Notes: generated from the sequence alone by a model not told the origin. A stretch of 64,000 nucleotides of DNA from CBDCKR01 sp964572045 (GCA_964572045.1 CAZNEI010000009.1:1-64000), one strand, 5' to 3'. Shown: positions 27,831-37,273, numbered from the stretch's first letter. Made by a program: numbers and translations.

Positions 27831-29294
27831 CTACGGCAGGCAGTCCATGTAGGTCTCGACATCCCAGTCGGTCGTCTGAGCCAGGAACCTCTCCCACTCG
27901 TCGCTCTTGTAGTGCATGAAGACCCGGTACATCTCATCGGGCAGCGCCGACCGGACGACCTCGTCCGCGGCCAGCTCCTGCAAGGCCGACCCGAGCGACA
28001 GGGGCAGCTTGACCACGTCCTTGCCCTCTGCGATCGCCTCGTAGATGTTGCGATCCTCCGGGGGCCCCGGATCGGCCTCGGTGCGGATGCCGTCGTCGAA
28101 AGCCTTCAGAATCCCGGCCGCCATCAGGTAGGGGTTGACCATCGAATCGACGGCCCGGTACTCGAAACGGTCGGGCGAGGAAACCCGCAGTCCGCATGTC
28201 CGGTTCTGGAAGCCCCAGTCGGCGTAGACGGGGGCCCAAAAGCCCACCTCGTAGAGGCGGCGGTACGAATTCACCGTTGAGCACCCGATCGCCGTCAGAG
28301 CCGGCAGGTGCCCCTTCAGCCCTCCCAGGCAGTGCCGTCCCAGCTTCGACGGGATCCGCTCGCCCGGCTCGGGCAGGAACACGTTTTCGCCGCCCTCACG
28401 GTAGCTGAAGTTGTCCTCCATGCCGGGCAGCCGATCCTGACCGAGCCTCTTTACCACGCTGTCGCCGCCGCTCCACAACGAGACGTTGTGATGGCATCCC
28501 GATCCGGACACGCCCATGAACGGCTTCGACATGAAGCAGGCGATCATGTTGTGCTCGCGCGCGACCTCGGCGCAGATCTGCCGGTAGGTGGTCAAGCGAT
28601 CACAGGTCTTGAGCGCGTCGTCGAAGGTGAAGTTGAGCTCGAGCTGACCGGGAGCGTCCTCGTGGTCTCCCTGGATGATGTCGAGCCCCATGGCGCGACC
28701 GTACTCGGTGACCCTCAGCACGACCGGACGCAGCGTTTCGAACTGGTCGATGTGGTAGCAGTAGGGTCGCGTGGCGCCCCCGTCCGGGCCCCCATCCGTC
28801 CCCTTCTTCAGCCACATCATCTCGGGCTCGGTGCCGTGGCGCATCTCCAGCCCATGGTCCGCCGTGAATTGCTCGTGAATGCGGCGAAGGTTGCCCCGGC
28901 AGTCGGACGTGAGGAAACCCCCCGGGTTCTCCAGCTCCTCCCGGTTCCGGAAGCAGGTGCAGAACACGCGGCCGACGCGTGTGTCCCAGGGAAGCTGCAC
29001 GAACGTCTCGGGGTCGGGAATCCCGACGAGCTCCGACGCCTCCGGCCCGTATCCGATGTAGTTGTCGTGCCGATCGGTGAAGAGGTTCGCGGTGGAGCCG
29101 TAGACCAACTGAAAGCCCTTTTCCGCGAACTTCTCCCAGTGGTCGGCTGGGGCACCCTTGCCGACGATGCGGCCGGTGACTGAGACGAACTGATAGTAGA
29201 TGTACTCGATGCCGAGCGCCTCGATCTGCTTGCGAACCTCCTTGACCAGCTCTGCGCGGCCGTCGGCATTCACATGGGCTTCTAGATCGGTCAT
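27831..29294 (-). CDS. gmaS: GlnT/GmaS-type glutamine synthetase (gamma-glutamylmethylamide synthetase)
   Basis: A 487-residue glutamine synthetase-superfamily ligase of the GlnT/GmaS branch, which couples ATP hydrolysis to forming the gamma-amide of glutamate with ammonia or methylamine. Catalytic segments: HGTEPEMMW, GDHEDAPGQLELNF, KPFMGVSGSGCHHNVSLW, TAIGCSTVNSYRRL, CGLRVSS and YRAVDSMVNPYLMAAGIL. The assignment to methylamine rests on context: mgsA, mgsB and mgsC follow immediately, the arrangement known for the N-methylglutamate pathway. A GlnT role in ammonia assimilation, as named in rhizobia, remains possible. A ribosome-binding site (GGGA) precedes the ATG at 29294. Upstream 290 bases are non-coding and probably hold the promoter. 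Confidence 0.83.
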   Translation of the reverse strand: MTDLEAHVNADGRAELVKEVRKQIEALGIEYIYYQFVSVTGRIVGKGAPADHWEKFAEKGFQLVYGSTANLFTDRHDNYIGYGPEASELVGIPDPETFVQLPWDTRVGRVFCTCFRNREELENPGGFLTSDCRGNLRRIHEQFTADHGLEMRHGTEPEMMWLKKGTDGGPDGGATRPYCYHIDQFETLRPVVLRVTEYGRAMGLDIIQGDHEDAPGQLELNFTFDDALKTCDRLTTYRQICAEVAREHNMIACFMSKPFMGVSGSGCHHNVSLWSGGDSVVKRLGQDRLPGMEDNFSYREGGENVFLPEPGERIPSKLGRHCLGGLKGHLPALTAIGCSTVNSYRRLYEVGFWAPVYADWGFQNRTCGLRVSSPDRFEYRAVDSMVNPYLMAAGILKAFDDGIRTEADPGPPEDRNIYEAIAEGKDVVKLPLSLGSALQELAADEVVRSALPDEMYRVFMHYKSDEWERFLAQTTDWDVETYMDCLP

Positions 29295-29406
29295 GTTTCC
29301 CTTTCAGTGTGCCCCCGTGCCCGTCGCGGCCGTCGCACCCGGCTGGATGGGCGCGATCCCGGGCGTCCTTGACGAGGGGCGGTGATCACATCCGCTTGAG
29401 GTTGTC

Positions 29407-29422
29407 GGTCCAATGTAGGACC
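29407..29422. promoter_or_regulatory. short inverted repeat upstream of gmaS
   Basis: GGTCC and GGACC separated by 6 bases, inside a segment that also carries CCAAT (29410-29414) and ATTGG (about 29433) in opposite orientations. It sits about 115 bases before gmaS and beyond the end of the GntR-family gene. An operator for that regulator is possible; the arms are short. Confidence 0.3.
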
Positions 29423-29584
29423 TCTTGACTGAATTGGTCGGTCGGGGCTGGATGATGGTACCCGGAGGGACCGTACGCAAGCCCTTCCGAGCGGGGCGAA
29501 GCGGGCACAATCGCTCGCTGCCGACGGAGCTTGTCGGAGGGGCGTCGCCCACGGCCCTGGGGGGGCATCCCTCTCCACGGAGGA

Positions 29585-30403
29585 TCACCGCCGGGTTCCG
29601 TCCGCCACGACCGGCGTGGTGTCGATCTTGCCGCCGAGAAGATCGATGCGGGCACTCTCGAGATGGGCGGTGATCGCCCTCGCCGAGGCTTCTACGTTCC
29701 GGCTGCAAAGGGTCTCGTAGAGCCTGCGGTGCTGCCGGTTGTAGCGCGCGATTCGCTCCGGCGTGAGGATCGTGTCCTTGCTCAGGTCCCACTGGCTGTG
29801 GCCGCGCACCTGATTGATCTCGCGGTAGATCCAAGTCATGAGCGGGTTGTGCGTGCATTCGGCCAAGTGGAGGTGGAAGTCCTCGTCCCGTCGGGAGAAG
29901 CTCTCCGGATCGTCGCCCGCCCCCTCGACCCGCTCGAGGGCTTCGCGCAGGCGGGCCAAGTCCCGAGCCGTGGCAGAGGCTACGGCCATCCGGACCATCG
30001 GCGGCTCGAGCGCAAGGCGCACCTCGATGAGCTCGAGCGGACTCGTGACCTCGGCGATATCACCGATTTCCGGAATCGGCCGATACGACACATACGTGCC
30101 GCTGCCGACGCGACGGACCACCAGCCCCGCGGCCTCGAGCTGGTGCAGCGCGTTGCGCACGGTGGTCCGGGAGACGTCGAAGACGCGGGCCAGATCACGC
30201 TCCGGCGCAAGCTTGTCGCCGAACTCGTGCGCCCCTTCCAAAATGGCCCGCCGAAGCTGTGCCGCGATCGCCTCTGAGGCGAGCATCCGCGCCGTCGTCT
30301 CCTCCGGCTCGGCCCTGGGTGCTGCGCCGGCGGCCGAACGGTCCAGGGGGGAGCCCGTCCGTCTCTGATCGAAGCCAGGACTCGGATCCAGCATCATCAT
30401 CAT
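29585..30403 (-). CDS. GntR-family regulator with FCD ligand-binding domain
   Basis: A 272-residue FadR-subfamily regulator. After a disordered N-terminus, the winged helix reads SEAIAAQLRRAILEG, GDKLAPERDLARVFDVSRTTVRNALHQLEAAGLVVRRVGSGTYV. The C-terminal FCD domain has LELIEVRLALEPPMVRMA, RRDEDFHLHLAECTHNP with metal-ligand Asp and His, and HRRLYETLCSRNVEASARAITAHLESA. FCD regulators usually sense small carboxylates. It sits between the PQQ/heme dehydrogenase and gmaS on the same strand, so it probably controls this module, perhaps responding to a pathway acid. Four ATG codons run in a row at the start and no ribosome-binding site is obvious; initiation at Met40 is also possible. Confidence 0.87.
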   Translation of the reverse strand: MMMMLDPSPGFDQRRTGSPLDRSAAGAAPRAEPEETTARMLASEAIAAQLRRAILEGAHEFGDKLAPERDLARVFDVSRTTVRNALHQLEAAGLVVRRVGSGTYVSYRPIPEIGDIAEVTSPLELIEVRLALEPPMVRMAVASATARDLARLREALERVEGAGDDPESFSRRDEDFHLHLAECTHNPLMTWIYREINQVRGHSQWDLSKDTILTPERIARYNRQHRRLYETLCSRNVEASARAITAHLESARIDLLGGKIDTTPVVADGTRR

Positions 30404-30439
30404 CGGCGCGGGCCCGCGCTCCTCGGCCGCGTCACCCGG

Positions 30440-32374
30440 CTACTCCAAGCCGAACGCCAACAGGACGTTCCCCGCCGCCCCGCCGAGGATCGCGTATCCG
30501 GAGCCAACGTAAAGCATGCCGTCCACGACCGTGGGTGCGCCTCCGCCGATGCCTCCGCCGAAGCCCGGCACGCCGTTCACGGTTTCGTATTCTCGCTGCG
30601 TGGGATACTCCCAGAGAATCGAGCCATCCTCGGCCGCATAGGCGCGCAGCACGCCGTCCCACGATCCCGTGAGCACGGCACCCGGAACGGCGATCGCCGA
30701 AGACCAGTTGGCCGAAGAGCATTCGTAGGATTCGGGATCGGGGCAGTTGGTCGGTGCCTCCGTCACCGTGTACCAGACCCGAGAGCCGTCCGATGCCCGG
30801 AGAGCCGCCATGCTGCCCGTTCCGTCGCGGAAGGGCAGCGGCTTGAAGTAGTACTCTCCGTCGAACGCGCCGCCGAAGCCGCCGTTGGCCGCCGCCATGC
30901 GATCTCCGGCCTGCGCAACCCAGAGGATCGCTCCGTTGTTGTCGGGATCGAGCGCCGTGATCCGCCCGCTCTCCTGTCCCTCGATGATCATGCGCCGACC
31001 GTCCGGCGCCGTGTAGAGCACCGGCGCGCCCGACGGATCGTCGTCGGGATCGCCCACGTAGCCGGGACAGTTGATCCGCTGCTCCTCGGGCTCCGCCCCA
31101 CACCCGCCCGGATGCCGGTCCATCGGCACCAGCTGGGTCGACCATATCCTTGCGCCCGTATCCATATCGAACGCCATCACCGAGACGCACGCACCGCCAT
31201 CGAAGCCCACTTCCTCCTCGAAGAACTCCGAGATGTAGCAGGTGCCCGCGGCCGCGTAGACCCTGCGGAGCTTCAGATCGAGCGTTGGCGCGTTCCAGAT
31301 CGCCGCGCCGGCCGGGCCGTACAGCTGCGTGCCCGCCGAGTTTCGCCGGAGCGGCCTTGGTCGCTCGGCCATGGTGAACGTCTTCCAGACCGGTCGACCG
31401 GTGTTCACGTTGATCGCCGTGAGGCTGCCCTGGAACTTGCAGCACTCGTACGTGATCCGCCTTCCGGGCATCTGCTCCCATGACGAGACCCCGACGTACA
31501 GGTGCCCACCCGGAGAAGTGTCGAGCGTCGGCGGACCCGTGATCTTCGCCGCCTGATGGTCGTCGGGGAGCATGCTCCAGAGCTCTTCTCCCGTCTCCGC
31601 GTTGACGGCGGTGACGTAGCCCATGTAGTCGCCGAAGAAGGCGCCGAAACTCACGCCGGGGATCTCCGTGATCTCGCCGACGCTGACCGCCCCGCGGATC
31701 TGGCCGGGGGCCTCGTACGACCAGTGCACGCAGCCCGTCTTCGCATCGATGGCGTACACGAAGTTGTTGTCGCTCCCGATGAACAGCGCCCCGCCCACGA
31801 CCGTCGGCTGCGACCATGCCGCCGAGGCGCCGCCGGGGAACGCGAATGCCCACTTGAGCTCCAGGTCCGACAGCTGCCGGCCGGTCAACCCCCCCGCTTC
31901 CTCCGGCTGGAACCGGTACGACTTGGTCGGGTCGGGGCTCCACCCGTTCCATGCGGGCCCCTCGAACGGATCGTCGAGCAGGAGCGGAGCGCTGCACTGG
32001 TTGCTCATCGCCTCCGCGGTGCGGTCGGCTGAGCCACCGAAGGGCTTGCCCGTCACGAGTTCCGCCATCGCCCGAAGCTCGTCCTCGCTGTAGCCCTCGA
32101 CGAACTCCGTCATCGGGCCCTCCTTCAGCGAGGCGAGCACCCGCTCCGGATCCAACTGCCGGAGCGTCTGGCGGCTGGGTGCCAGGCTCTCGGGACTCCG
32201 GTTGTCGTGGCACGCGGCGCAGACCGCCTCGTACGGCGACACCATACTGGCGGCGGAGGCGGGCCTCTCAGGCTCCTGGGCCTGACCCGGCGACGGGGGG
32301 GACAGCGCGACGACGGCGAACCAGGCGCACATCGCCTTCGCGGCACCGGTCAATGGAACGGGTCTCAACATCAT
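30440..32374 (-). CDS. Cytochrome c-PQQ beta-propeller dehydrogenase (polyvinyl-alcohol dehydrogenase-like), copy 1
   Basis: A 644-residue exported quinohemoprotein. A hydrophobic segment (residues about 12-33) serves as signal peptide. A single heme c site, CAACH at 52-56, lies at the N-terminus, followed from about residue 150 by repeated beta-propeller blades (VVGGALFIGSDNNFVYAIDAKTGCVHW, GYVTAVNAETGEELW, LTAINVNTGRPVW, ITALDPDNNGAILW). This order, heme first and propeller second, is that of PVA dehydrogenase rather than of PedH/QuiA enzymes, where heme is C-terminal. The substrate is some alcohol, not known. Start set at 32374, where GGAGG precedes the paired ATGs. It is close to copy 2 at 50386-52320. 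Confidence 0.83.
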   Translation of the reverse strand: MMLRPVPLTGAAKAMCAWFAVVALSPPSPGQAQEPERPASAASMVSPYEAVCAACHDNRSPESLAPSRQTLRQLDPERVLASLKEGPMTEFVEGYSEDELRAMAELVTGKPFGGSADRTAEAMSNQCSAPLLLDDPFEGPAWNGWSPDPTKSYRFQPEEAGGLTGRQLSDLELKWAFAFPGGASAAWSQPTVVGGALFIGSDNNFVYAIDAKTGCVHWSYEAPGQIRGAVSVGEITEIPGVSFGAFFGDYMGYVTAVNAETGEELWSMLPDDHQAAKITGPPTLDTSPGGHLYVGVSSWEQMPGRRITYECCKFQGSLTAINVNTGRPVWKTFTMAERPRPLRRNSAGTQLYGPAGAAIWNAPTLDLKLRRVYAAAGTCYISEFFEEEVGFDGGACVSVMAFDMDTGARIWSTQLVPMDRHPGGCGAEPEEQRINCPGYVGDPDDDPSGAPVLYTAPDGRRMIIEGQESGRITALDPDNNGAILWVAQAGDRMAAANGGFGGAFDGEYYFKPLPFRDGTGSMAALRASDGSRVWYTVTEAPTNCPDPESYECSSANWSSAIAVPGAVLTGSWDGVLRAYAAEDGSILWEYPTQREYETVNGVPGFGGGIGGGAPTVVDGMLYVGSGYAILGGAAGNVLLAFGLE

Positions 32375-32528
32375 TCGCCTCCGGGCTTCAGGTAGGATCA
32401 TGCGGACCCGAATCTCGGAAGCCGGGGTCCGACGACAGAGCGGGACAAAGAGTAACGGACAATCGGATCACGCACGCACGCCGAGGCACCGGGACCCCGT
32501 GGGGTCCGGCCACGATCGCCGCCTCCGC

Positions 32529-33866
32529 TCAGCTCCACGGGAACGGGCTGTGCGAGACCGGATGGAGGGTGCCCCGGCCGTACCGGGAAAAGCGGAACGG
32601 CTCGAGGAGCGCGGTCTTCTCCCCGCAGACCTCCTGGGCCACGAGCTTGCCCACTCCGATCATCTTGTATCCGTGGTTGGAGTCGGCGATGAAGTAGCAG
32701 TTCTCACGAAAGACGTCGAAGACCGGGAAGTTGTCGGGCGTGAAGGCTCCGATCCCTCCCGAGGGCTCATCCTTGAAGTGCCCCATCTGTCCCTCGAACC
32801 TCTCCTGGCAGTGCGCCAGTGCCGAACACCACATGTGAGCGAATTCCGGTCCGACGACGAAATCGGGAGACGCGGGGCCGTAGGGATCCACGGCAACCTC
32901 GTCCGGATCGGTCTCGATCCTGTAGGGCGCTGCTCCACCCTGAATGCCGCCGAATCTCGCGTCCGGCTTGTAGTAGATCCCCCACATCTGGTCGGTGATC
33001 AGCGACCCGTCCCTGTCGGAGTAGAGCGGCTCGCTGCAGTCGAAGTGGATCACCGGCGGCATGTCTCCGGTGTTGGTCCGCTGGAGTTTGGGATCGACGC
33101 CGAGAGTCCCTTCCTGAAGGCTCCAATAGGTCCACATCGGAACGTCCCGGCCGGCCTGACCGTTGCCGCCTTCGATCGTCACGCTCGATGGCAGGTCCAA
33201 CAGATCCCAGATCTGCTTCGCCCAGGGCCCACAACCCACGATCACGAAGTCGGTGTCGACGGTCCCCCGGTCGGTCACGACCGCGGAGACCGACGTTCCG
33301 GTGCGCTCGAAGCCCTCGACGCGGACGCCGGTCATGATCCGCACGCCCTCGGCCTCGGCCTTCTTGGCGAGGCCATGCACGCTCGGCGCGTTGTGGGCAT
33401 AGCCGCCGCGCTTCTCGTGGAGCACGGACGTCACGCCCGCAGGCTTCCAGTCGGAGAAGAGGTCCTTCATGTATCGGTCGCACTCGGCCTCGCCCTCGAT
33501 GAAGACCGATTCGTATCCGATCTCCCGCTGTTCGTCGGCGATCTTCGCGACGTCTTCGTGCATCGCCTCCGGGCTGATCTGCATGTAGCCGACGGGAAGG
33601 TACGAGAAGGCCTCCGGGTCGCTTTCCCAGACTTCGACGGAATGGACCATCAGCTCGCGCATCGCGGGCTGAAAGTAGTTGTTGCGTATGACGCCGCAGG
33701 CGATTCCGGACGCGCCCGCCGCGATGCCGCTCTTGTCCAAGACCAGGATGTCGCCGCCGCTGCCGCGCCGGCGCGTCTTCAGCTCGAGGGCAAGGTGGTA
33801 TGCAGTGCTGAGGCCGTGCATGCCGGCTCCGATGACCAGGTACTTCGCGTGTGAGGGCAGTGTCAT
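32529..33866 (-). CDS. FAD-dependent oxidoreductase (DAO family, sarcosine oxidase beta-like)
   Basis: A 445-residue flavoprotein. KYLVIGAGMHGLSTAYHLA (residues 8-26) binds FAD; VLDKSGIAAGASGIACGVIRNNYFQPAMR resembles the SoxB-type substrate/FAD region; GGIGAFTPDNFPVFDVF and IADSNHGYKMIGVGKLVAQEV form the C-terminal half. It resembles sarcosine and dimethylglycine dehydrogenase relatives but lacks a folate domain. It starts the minus-strand block leading to the PQQ enzyme, the GntR regulator and gmaS-mgsABC, so an N-methylglutamate or N-methylamino acid oxidation role fits. Start is the ATG before TLPSHAK. A single-chain enzyme replacing MgdABCD is my inference. Confidence 0.82.
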   Translation of the reverse strand: MTLPSHAKYLVIGAGMHGLSTAYHLALELKTRRRGSGGDILVLDKSGIAAGASGIACGVIRNNYFQPAMRELMVHSVEVWESDPEAFSYLPVGYMQISPEAMHEDVAKIADEQREIGYESVFIEGEAECDRYMKDLFSDWKPAGVTSVLHEKRGGYAHNAPSVHGLAKKAEAEGVRIMTGVRVEGFERTGTSVSAVVTDRGTVDTDFVIVGCGPWAKQIWDLLDLPSSVTIEGGNGQAGRDVPMWTYWSLQEGTLGVDPKLQRTNTGDMPPVIHFDCSEPLYSDRDGSLITDQMWGIYYKPDARFGGIQGGAAPYRIETDPDEVAVDPYGPASPDFVVGPEFAHMWCSALAHCQERFEGQMGHFKDEPSGGIGAFTPDNFPVFDVFRENCYFIADSNHGYKMIGVGKLVAQEVCGEKTALLEPFRFSRYGRGTLHPVSHSPFPWS

Positions 33867-34325
33867 TCGAAACCCACTCCGTTCGTCTGTGGATGCCACG
33901 GTTCGGGGAAGGCTCGGGTTCGGCTGACCCACAACACACCTGCTCGGCCCCGTCGCCCTCCATGATTACAGCAAGCGCGGACCGATTGCAAACCAATCTC
34001 GCAAGAGGTCTCACATCGCGGGGAATCGATGTAAGGGGCCGGGCGAGCCCTTCAAGTCTCCGTCGGTCCTCGCACGAGCCGGTGGAACGGGTGGGGCGCA
34101 GCCAAGACCGCCCCGCCCCGGCCTGTGCCGTCCGGCCACTCGCTGGCCTATCTCTCGTCCCGCCCCGTATCTTCGCTCTCGTACCACGAGGGCGCGGATC
34201 TCCGGTCCGATGGAGCGGGCTCGTCGAGCCGCGGGGGAGCCTGAGCGAGTCTTCGATCTCTCTCCGTCTCCACGTGCATCGAGCCACGCCACCACCCCCG
34301 GAAAGACCCTGCCAGGACTGTGGCG
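33867..34325. other. divergent intergenic region, 459 bases
   Basis: It lies between the divergent FAD oxidoreductase and quinone oxidoreductase genes and must hold both promoters. On the minus strand TTGCAA and TAATCA are 17 bases apart near 33965-33995, a weak sigma70-like pair. No gene-like frame is supported. Confidence 0.4.
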
Positions 34326-35315
34326 ATGAAGGCAATGATCATCCGTAGGCATGGAGAACCGTCGGTCTTCAGGGCCGCGGAGGTTCCCGTGCCGAGGATC
34401 GGTCCCGGCCAAGTCCTGGTGCGGGTCGCGGCGACGTCGGTGAACCCGGTGGATTGGAAGATCCGCAAGCTCGGTCCACCGCTGGGTCCCGATCTGCCCG
34501 CCGTGCTTCACGGTGACGTAGCCGGGGTGGTGGAGGCGGTCGGGACCGAGGTCGACGGCCTCTCGGCAGGGGACGAGGTCTACGGCTGCGCCGGCGGGGT
34601 CAAGGGCTCGGGCGGGGCCTTGGCCGAGTTCATGGCCTGCGAGGCCCGCTTGCTGGCGCCGAAGCCGACCAACCTGTCGATGGTGGAGGCCGCCGCATTG
34701 CCCCTGGTCTGTCTGACCGCCTGGGAAGGCTTGGTGGATGGTGCCGACGTCGGCCGCGGCCAGACTGTGCTGGTGCACGGGGGCGCGGGCGGCGTGGGTC
34801 ACGTCGCCATACAGATCGCCGTCGCGCGGGGAGCCAAAGTCTACGCCACCGTGTCCGGCCCCGAAAAGGCCGCCGTGGTCGGCGGCTACGGCGCGATCCC
34901 CATCAACTACCGGACACAGAGCCTCGAGGCCTACGTCGACGCCCACACGGGTGGGGCCGGCTTCGACGTCGTCTACGATACGGTCGGAGGTGACAACCTC
35001 CCCAAGTCCTGGGCCGCCGCAAAACTCAGGGGCACGGTCATCAGCTGTCAATCCGATTCGACCCAGGACCTCACGCCTCTACACCTGAAGGGACTACGGC
35101 ATGTCAGCGTGATGATGCTGATCCCGTTGTTGTACGGGACGGGGGCAGCCGCACACGGTCGAATCATGAGGCGGATCACCGCGCTTGCCGAAGCCGGACA
35201 GATTCGCCCGCTGATCGACGGCGAGCCCTACGCCCTCGAGAACGTGGCAGAGGCCCATGCCCGCTTGGAGTCCGGTCGGGCCACGGGGAAGGTGGCAGTG
35301 CGGGTCGGCGTCTGA
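34326..35315 (+). CDS. Zinc-independent NADPH:quinone oxidoreductase-like (MDR superfamily)
   Basis: A 329-residue medium-chain dehydrogenase/reductase. It opens MKAMIIRRHGEPSVFRAAEVPVP, has the catalytic-domain HGDVAGVVEAVG motif, then VLVHGGAGGVGHVAIQIAVARGAKVYATVSG, the NADPH-binding loop, and ends with ENVAEAHARLESGRATGKVAV. The Cys/His zinc ligands of alcohol dehydrogenases are missing, pointing to a quinone oxidoreductase or enoyl reductase-type reaction. I prefer the ATG at 34326 over the GTG two codons upstream, since relatives start there. It is divergent from the FAD oxidoreductase and convergent with the broken S9 peptidase. Confidence 0.87.
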   Translation: MKAMIIRRHGEPSVFRAAEVPVPRIGPGQVLVRVAATSVNPVDWKIRKLGPPLGPDLPAVLHGDVAGVVEAVGTEVDGLSAGDEVYGCAGGVKGSGGALAEFMACEARLLAPKPTNLSMVEAAALPLVCLTAWEGLVDGADVGRGQTVLVHGGAGGVGHVAIQIAVARGAKVYATVSGPEKAAVVGGYGAIPINYRTQSLEAYVDAHTGGAGFDVVYDTVGGDNLPKSWAAAKLRGTVISCQSDSTQDLTPLHLKGLRHVSVMMLIPLLYGTGAAAHGRIMRRITALAEAGQIRPLIDGEPYALENVAEAHARLESGRATGKVAVRVGV

Positions 35316-35351
35316 CCGCAGGGCCGGCTTCCCTCCCCGCCCGTGCCGGGC

Positions 35352-37273
35352 TACATGGCGGTGTCTTCGCCCTTGACGTGCGTGTCGAACCACGCCACGA
35401 AGCGCTCGAGCAAGTCCTTGTGGTAGCTCGGCCGTCGGATGCCGTGGTGTGCTCCGGGTTCATCGCCTGATACATCTGCTCAGAGTTCTGGATCGGGACG
35501 TTCCAGTCCTTCTCACCTCCGATCCAAAGCGTGGCCGTCGTGATGTTCTCGACCTTGTTGAACGGTGAAACCCTCTCCCAGATCTCGCGACTCTCCCATG
35601 GGAGGCCGAGTTCCATCGCGTACCAGGCCTGGTAGCGGTCGTGACCATAGTTGGCGATCCACAGCGCGTTGCTGGCCCCCGAGACGGCACCCGCATAGCG
35701 GTCCGTCTGGGTGATGACGTAGTTGGTGAGTATCCCCCCGTAGGACCAACCGCCGATGCCCAGCCGGTCGGGGTCGGCGTAGCCGAGCTCCAAGACGTGG
35801 TCGGTCGACACGAGCACGTCCTCGGCATCGTGCAGACCCCAGGCCTGCCAGTTCGAGAGCGTGAAGTCGAGTCCTCTGCCGCCCGACCCCCGGACATTCG
35901 GCATCACCACTACATAGCCGTTGGCGGCGAAGAGCTGCACCCGGAACTCAAAGCCATAGTCGTATTGCGCCTCCTGTCCGCCGTGAAGCCAAAGGATGGT
36001 GGGGTAGCGCAGGCTCGGATCGAAGGAGGTCGGCTTGTATACGAACGCCTGGATCTCGGTTCCGTCGAGAGTGGGAAAGCGCTCCTCTTCGGCGTCGGCC
36101 AGCGCGATCGTCCCCAGCAGGTCGTCGTTGACACGGGTGAGCCGGCGGAGGCCCGGCGAGCCCGACGCGTCCGCATCGAGCACAAAGAGTTCGGCCGGCA
36201 ACTGGGGCTCGCTGACGAGGGCGACGACGGAGCCGTCGGGTGCCACGGCGGCCGCCTCCACGCGGCGCCGTCCGGCGATCGGCCGGCCCAGGCTGCCGTC
36301 TTCGATCGACACGCTGGCCAGGTTGACCATCCCGTCATCCTCGAGCAGGGCATAGGCGCTGCGGCCGTCCGGTGCGAAGCGCGGTCGGGCGAGCTTCCGG
36401 TCGAGGGACGCGGTGAGGACCATCGGCTCGTCCTCACCCACGCCGATGATGGCCAGTTGAGTCGGCAGGTAATAGACGGGGAGGTCGGGCCGGGTCGTCG
36501 TGAGATAGGCGATCCGCTGGCCGTCGGGGTGCCACACCGGCGTATCGTCAGACCCGGCGTTCGAGGTGACCCGGACGGCTTCCTGCTCCTGGAAGGACAC
36601 GTCCGGATTCACCAGCCAGATGTCGCTGTTGTAGTTCGAGTCCGGCTCGTCGCTGCGGTTGCTCACGAAGGGGATCATGCTCCCGTCGGGAGACCAGGCG
36701 GGTGCGGAGTCTTCATAGTCGCCCGCCGTGACCTGCACGCTGGCCGCGGTGGCGATGTCGAAGACGTAGAGATGGGCGCGCCGACGATTCAGGTAACCCT
36801 CGTAGTCTTCCTTGAACTGCAACCGGTCGATCACCCATGGTCCGTCCGCCTCCGCCTCGGTGGGCTCGTCACGAACCACGAGCACGAGTCGCTTCCCGTC
36901 AGGGGACCACTCGTACCCCTCGACGCCCTGCCGGACGCTGGTGAGCTGGACGCCCTCACCGCCACGCAGGTCCAGCGCGTAGACCTGCTGGCCCCCGACC
37001 CCAGGGCCCTGCTGCCACTCGCGCTGCGACAGGAATGCCAGGTAGCTGCCGTCGGGGCTCCATCGGGGCCGCGAGATGGAGCTCCCTGGGGCGGTCATCG
37101 GGATCGCATCACCGCCGGAGATGGGCACGATCCACAGCCGCGTCTCGGACCGGTCCGCCTCAAGGTCCTGGGCCGTGACCGTGTAGGCGACCCAGGCACC
37201 GTCTGGGCTGATGCGCGGATCGTGCCGATCCGCATCAGCACCTGTGCAAGGACCTGAGCCGGCCCCGTCCCCT
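35352..37273 (-). pseudogene. S9 family (prolyl oligopeptidase-like) peptidase, broken at both ends
   Basis: The middle encodes a normal S9 peptidase: TolB-like propeller blades (ISRPRWSPDGSYLAFLSQ, APAWSPDGSMIPFVSNR), then the catalytic domain with the nucleophile in GIGGWSYGG and a candidate Asp in WIGGEKDWNVPIQNSEQMYQA. Just after QMYQA (around 35456-35463) the frame is lost. The catalytic-His segment GAHHGIRRPSYHKDLL and a proper C-terminus ending GEDTAM and a stop at 35352 continue in another frame, and about ten residues normally between are missing. At the 5' end, DPRISPDG appears with a likely 2-base shift near 37222. Only about 50 bases separate it from the preceding gene's stop, leaving no room for a signal peptide. 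Decay or assembly error are both possible. Confidence 0.8.

Noticed and set aside
27831..29294. Ordinary glutamine synthetase for ammonia assimilation
   Set aside because: Motifs belong to the GlnT/GmaS branch and the gene is contiguous with mgsABC; still listed as an alternative in the feature entry.
29404..34000. Shared TCGGTCC motif before gmaS and before the FAD oxidoreductase
   Set aside because: Only 7 bases agree and flanks differ; expected often by chance in high-GC DNA.
35641..37257. Plus-strand 538-codon frame opposite the S9 peptidase
   Set aside because: Mirror of propeller-repeat coding sequence; no independent features.
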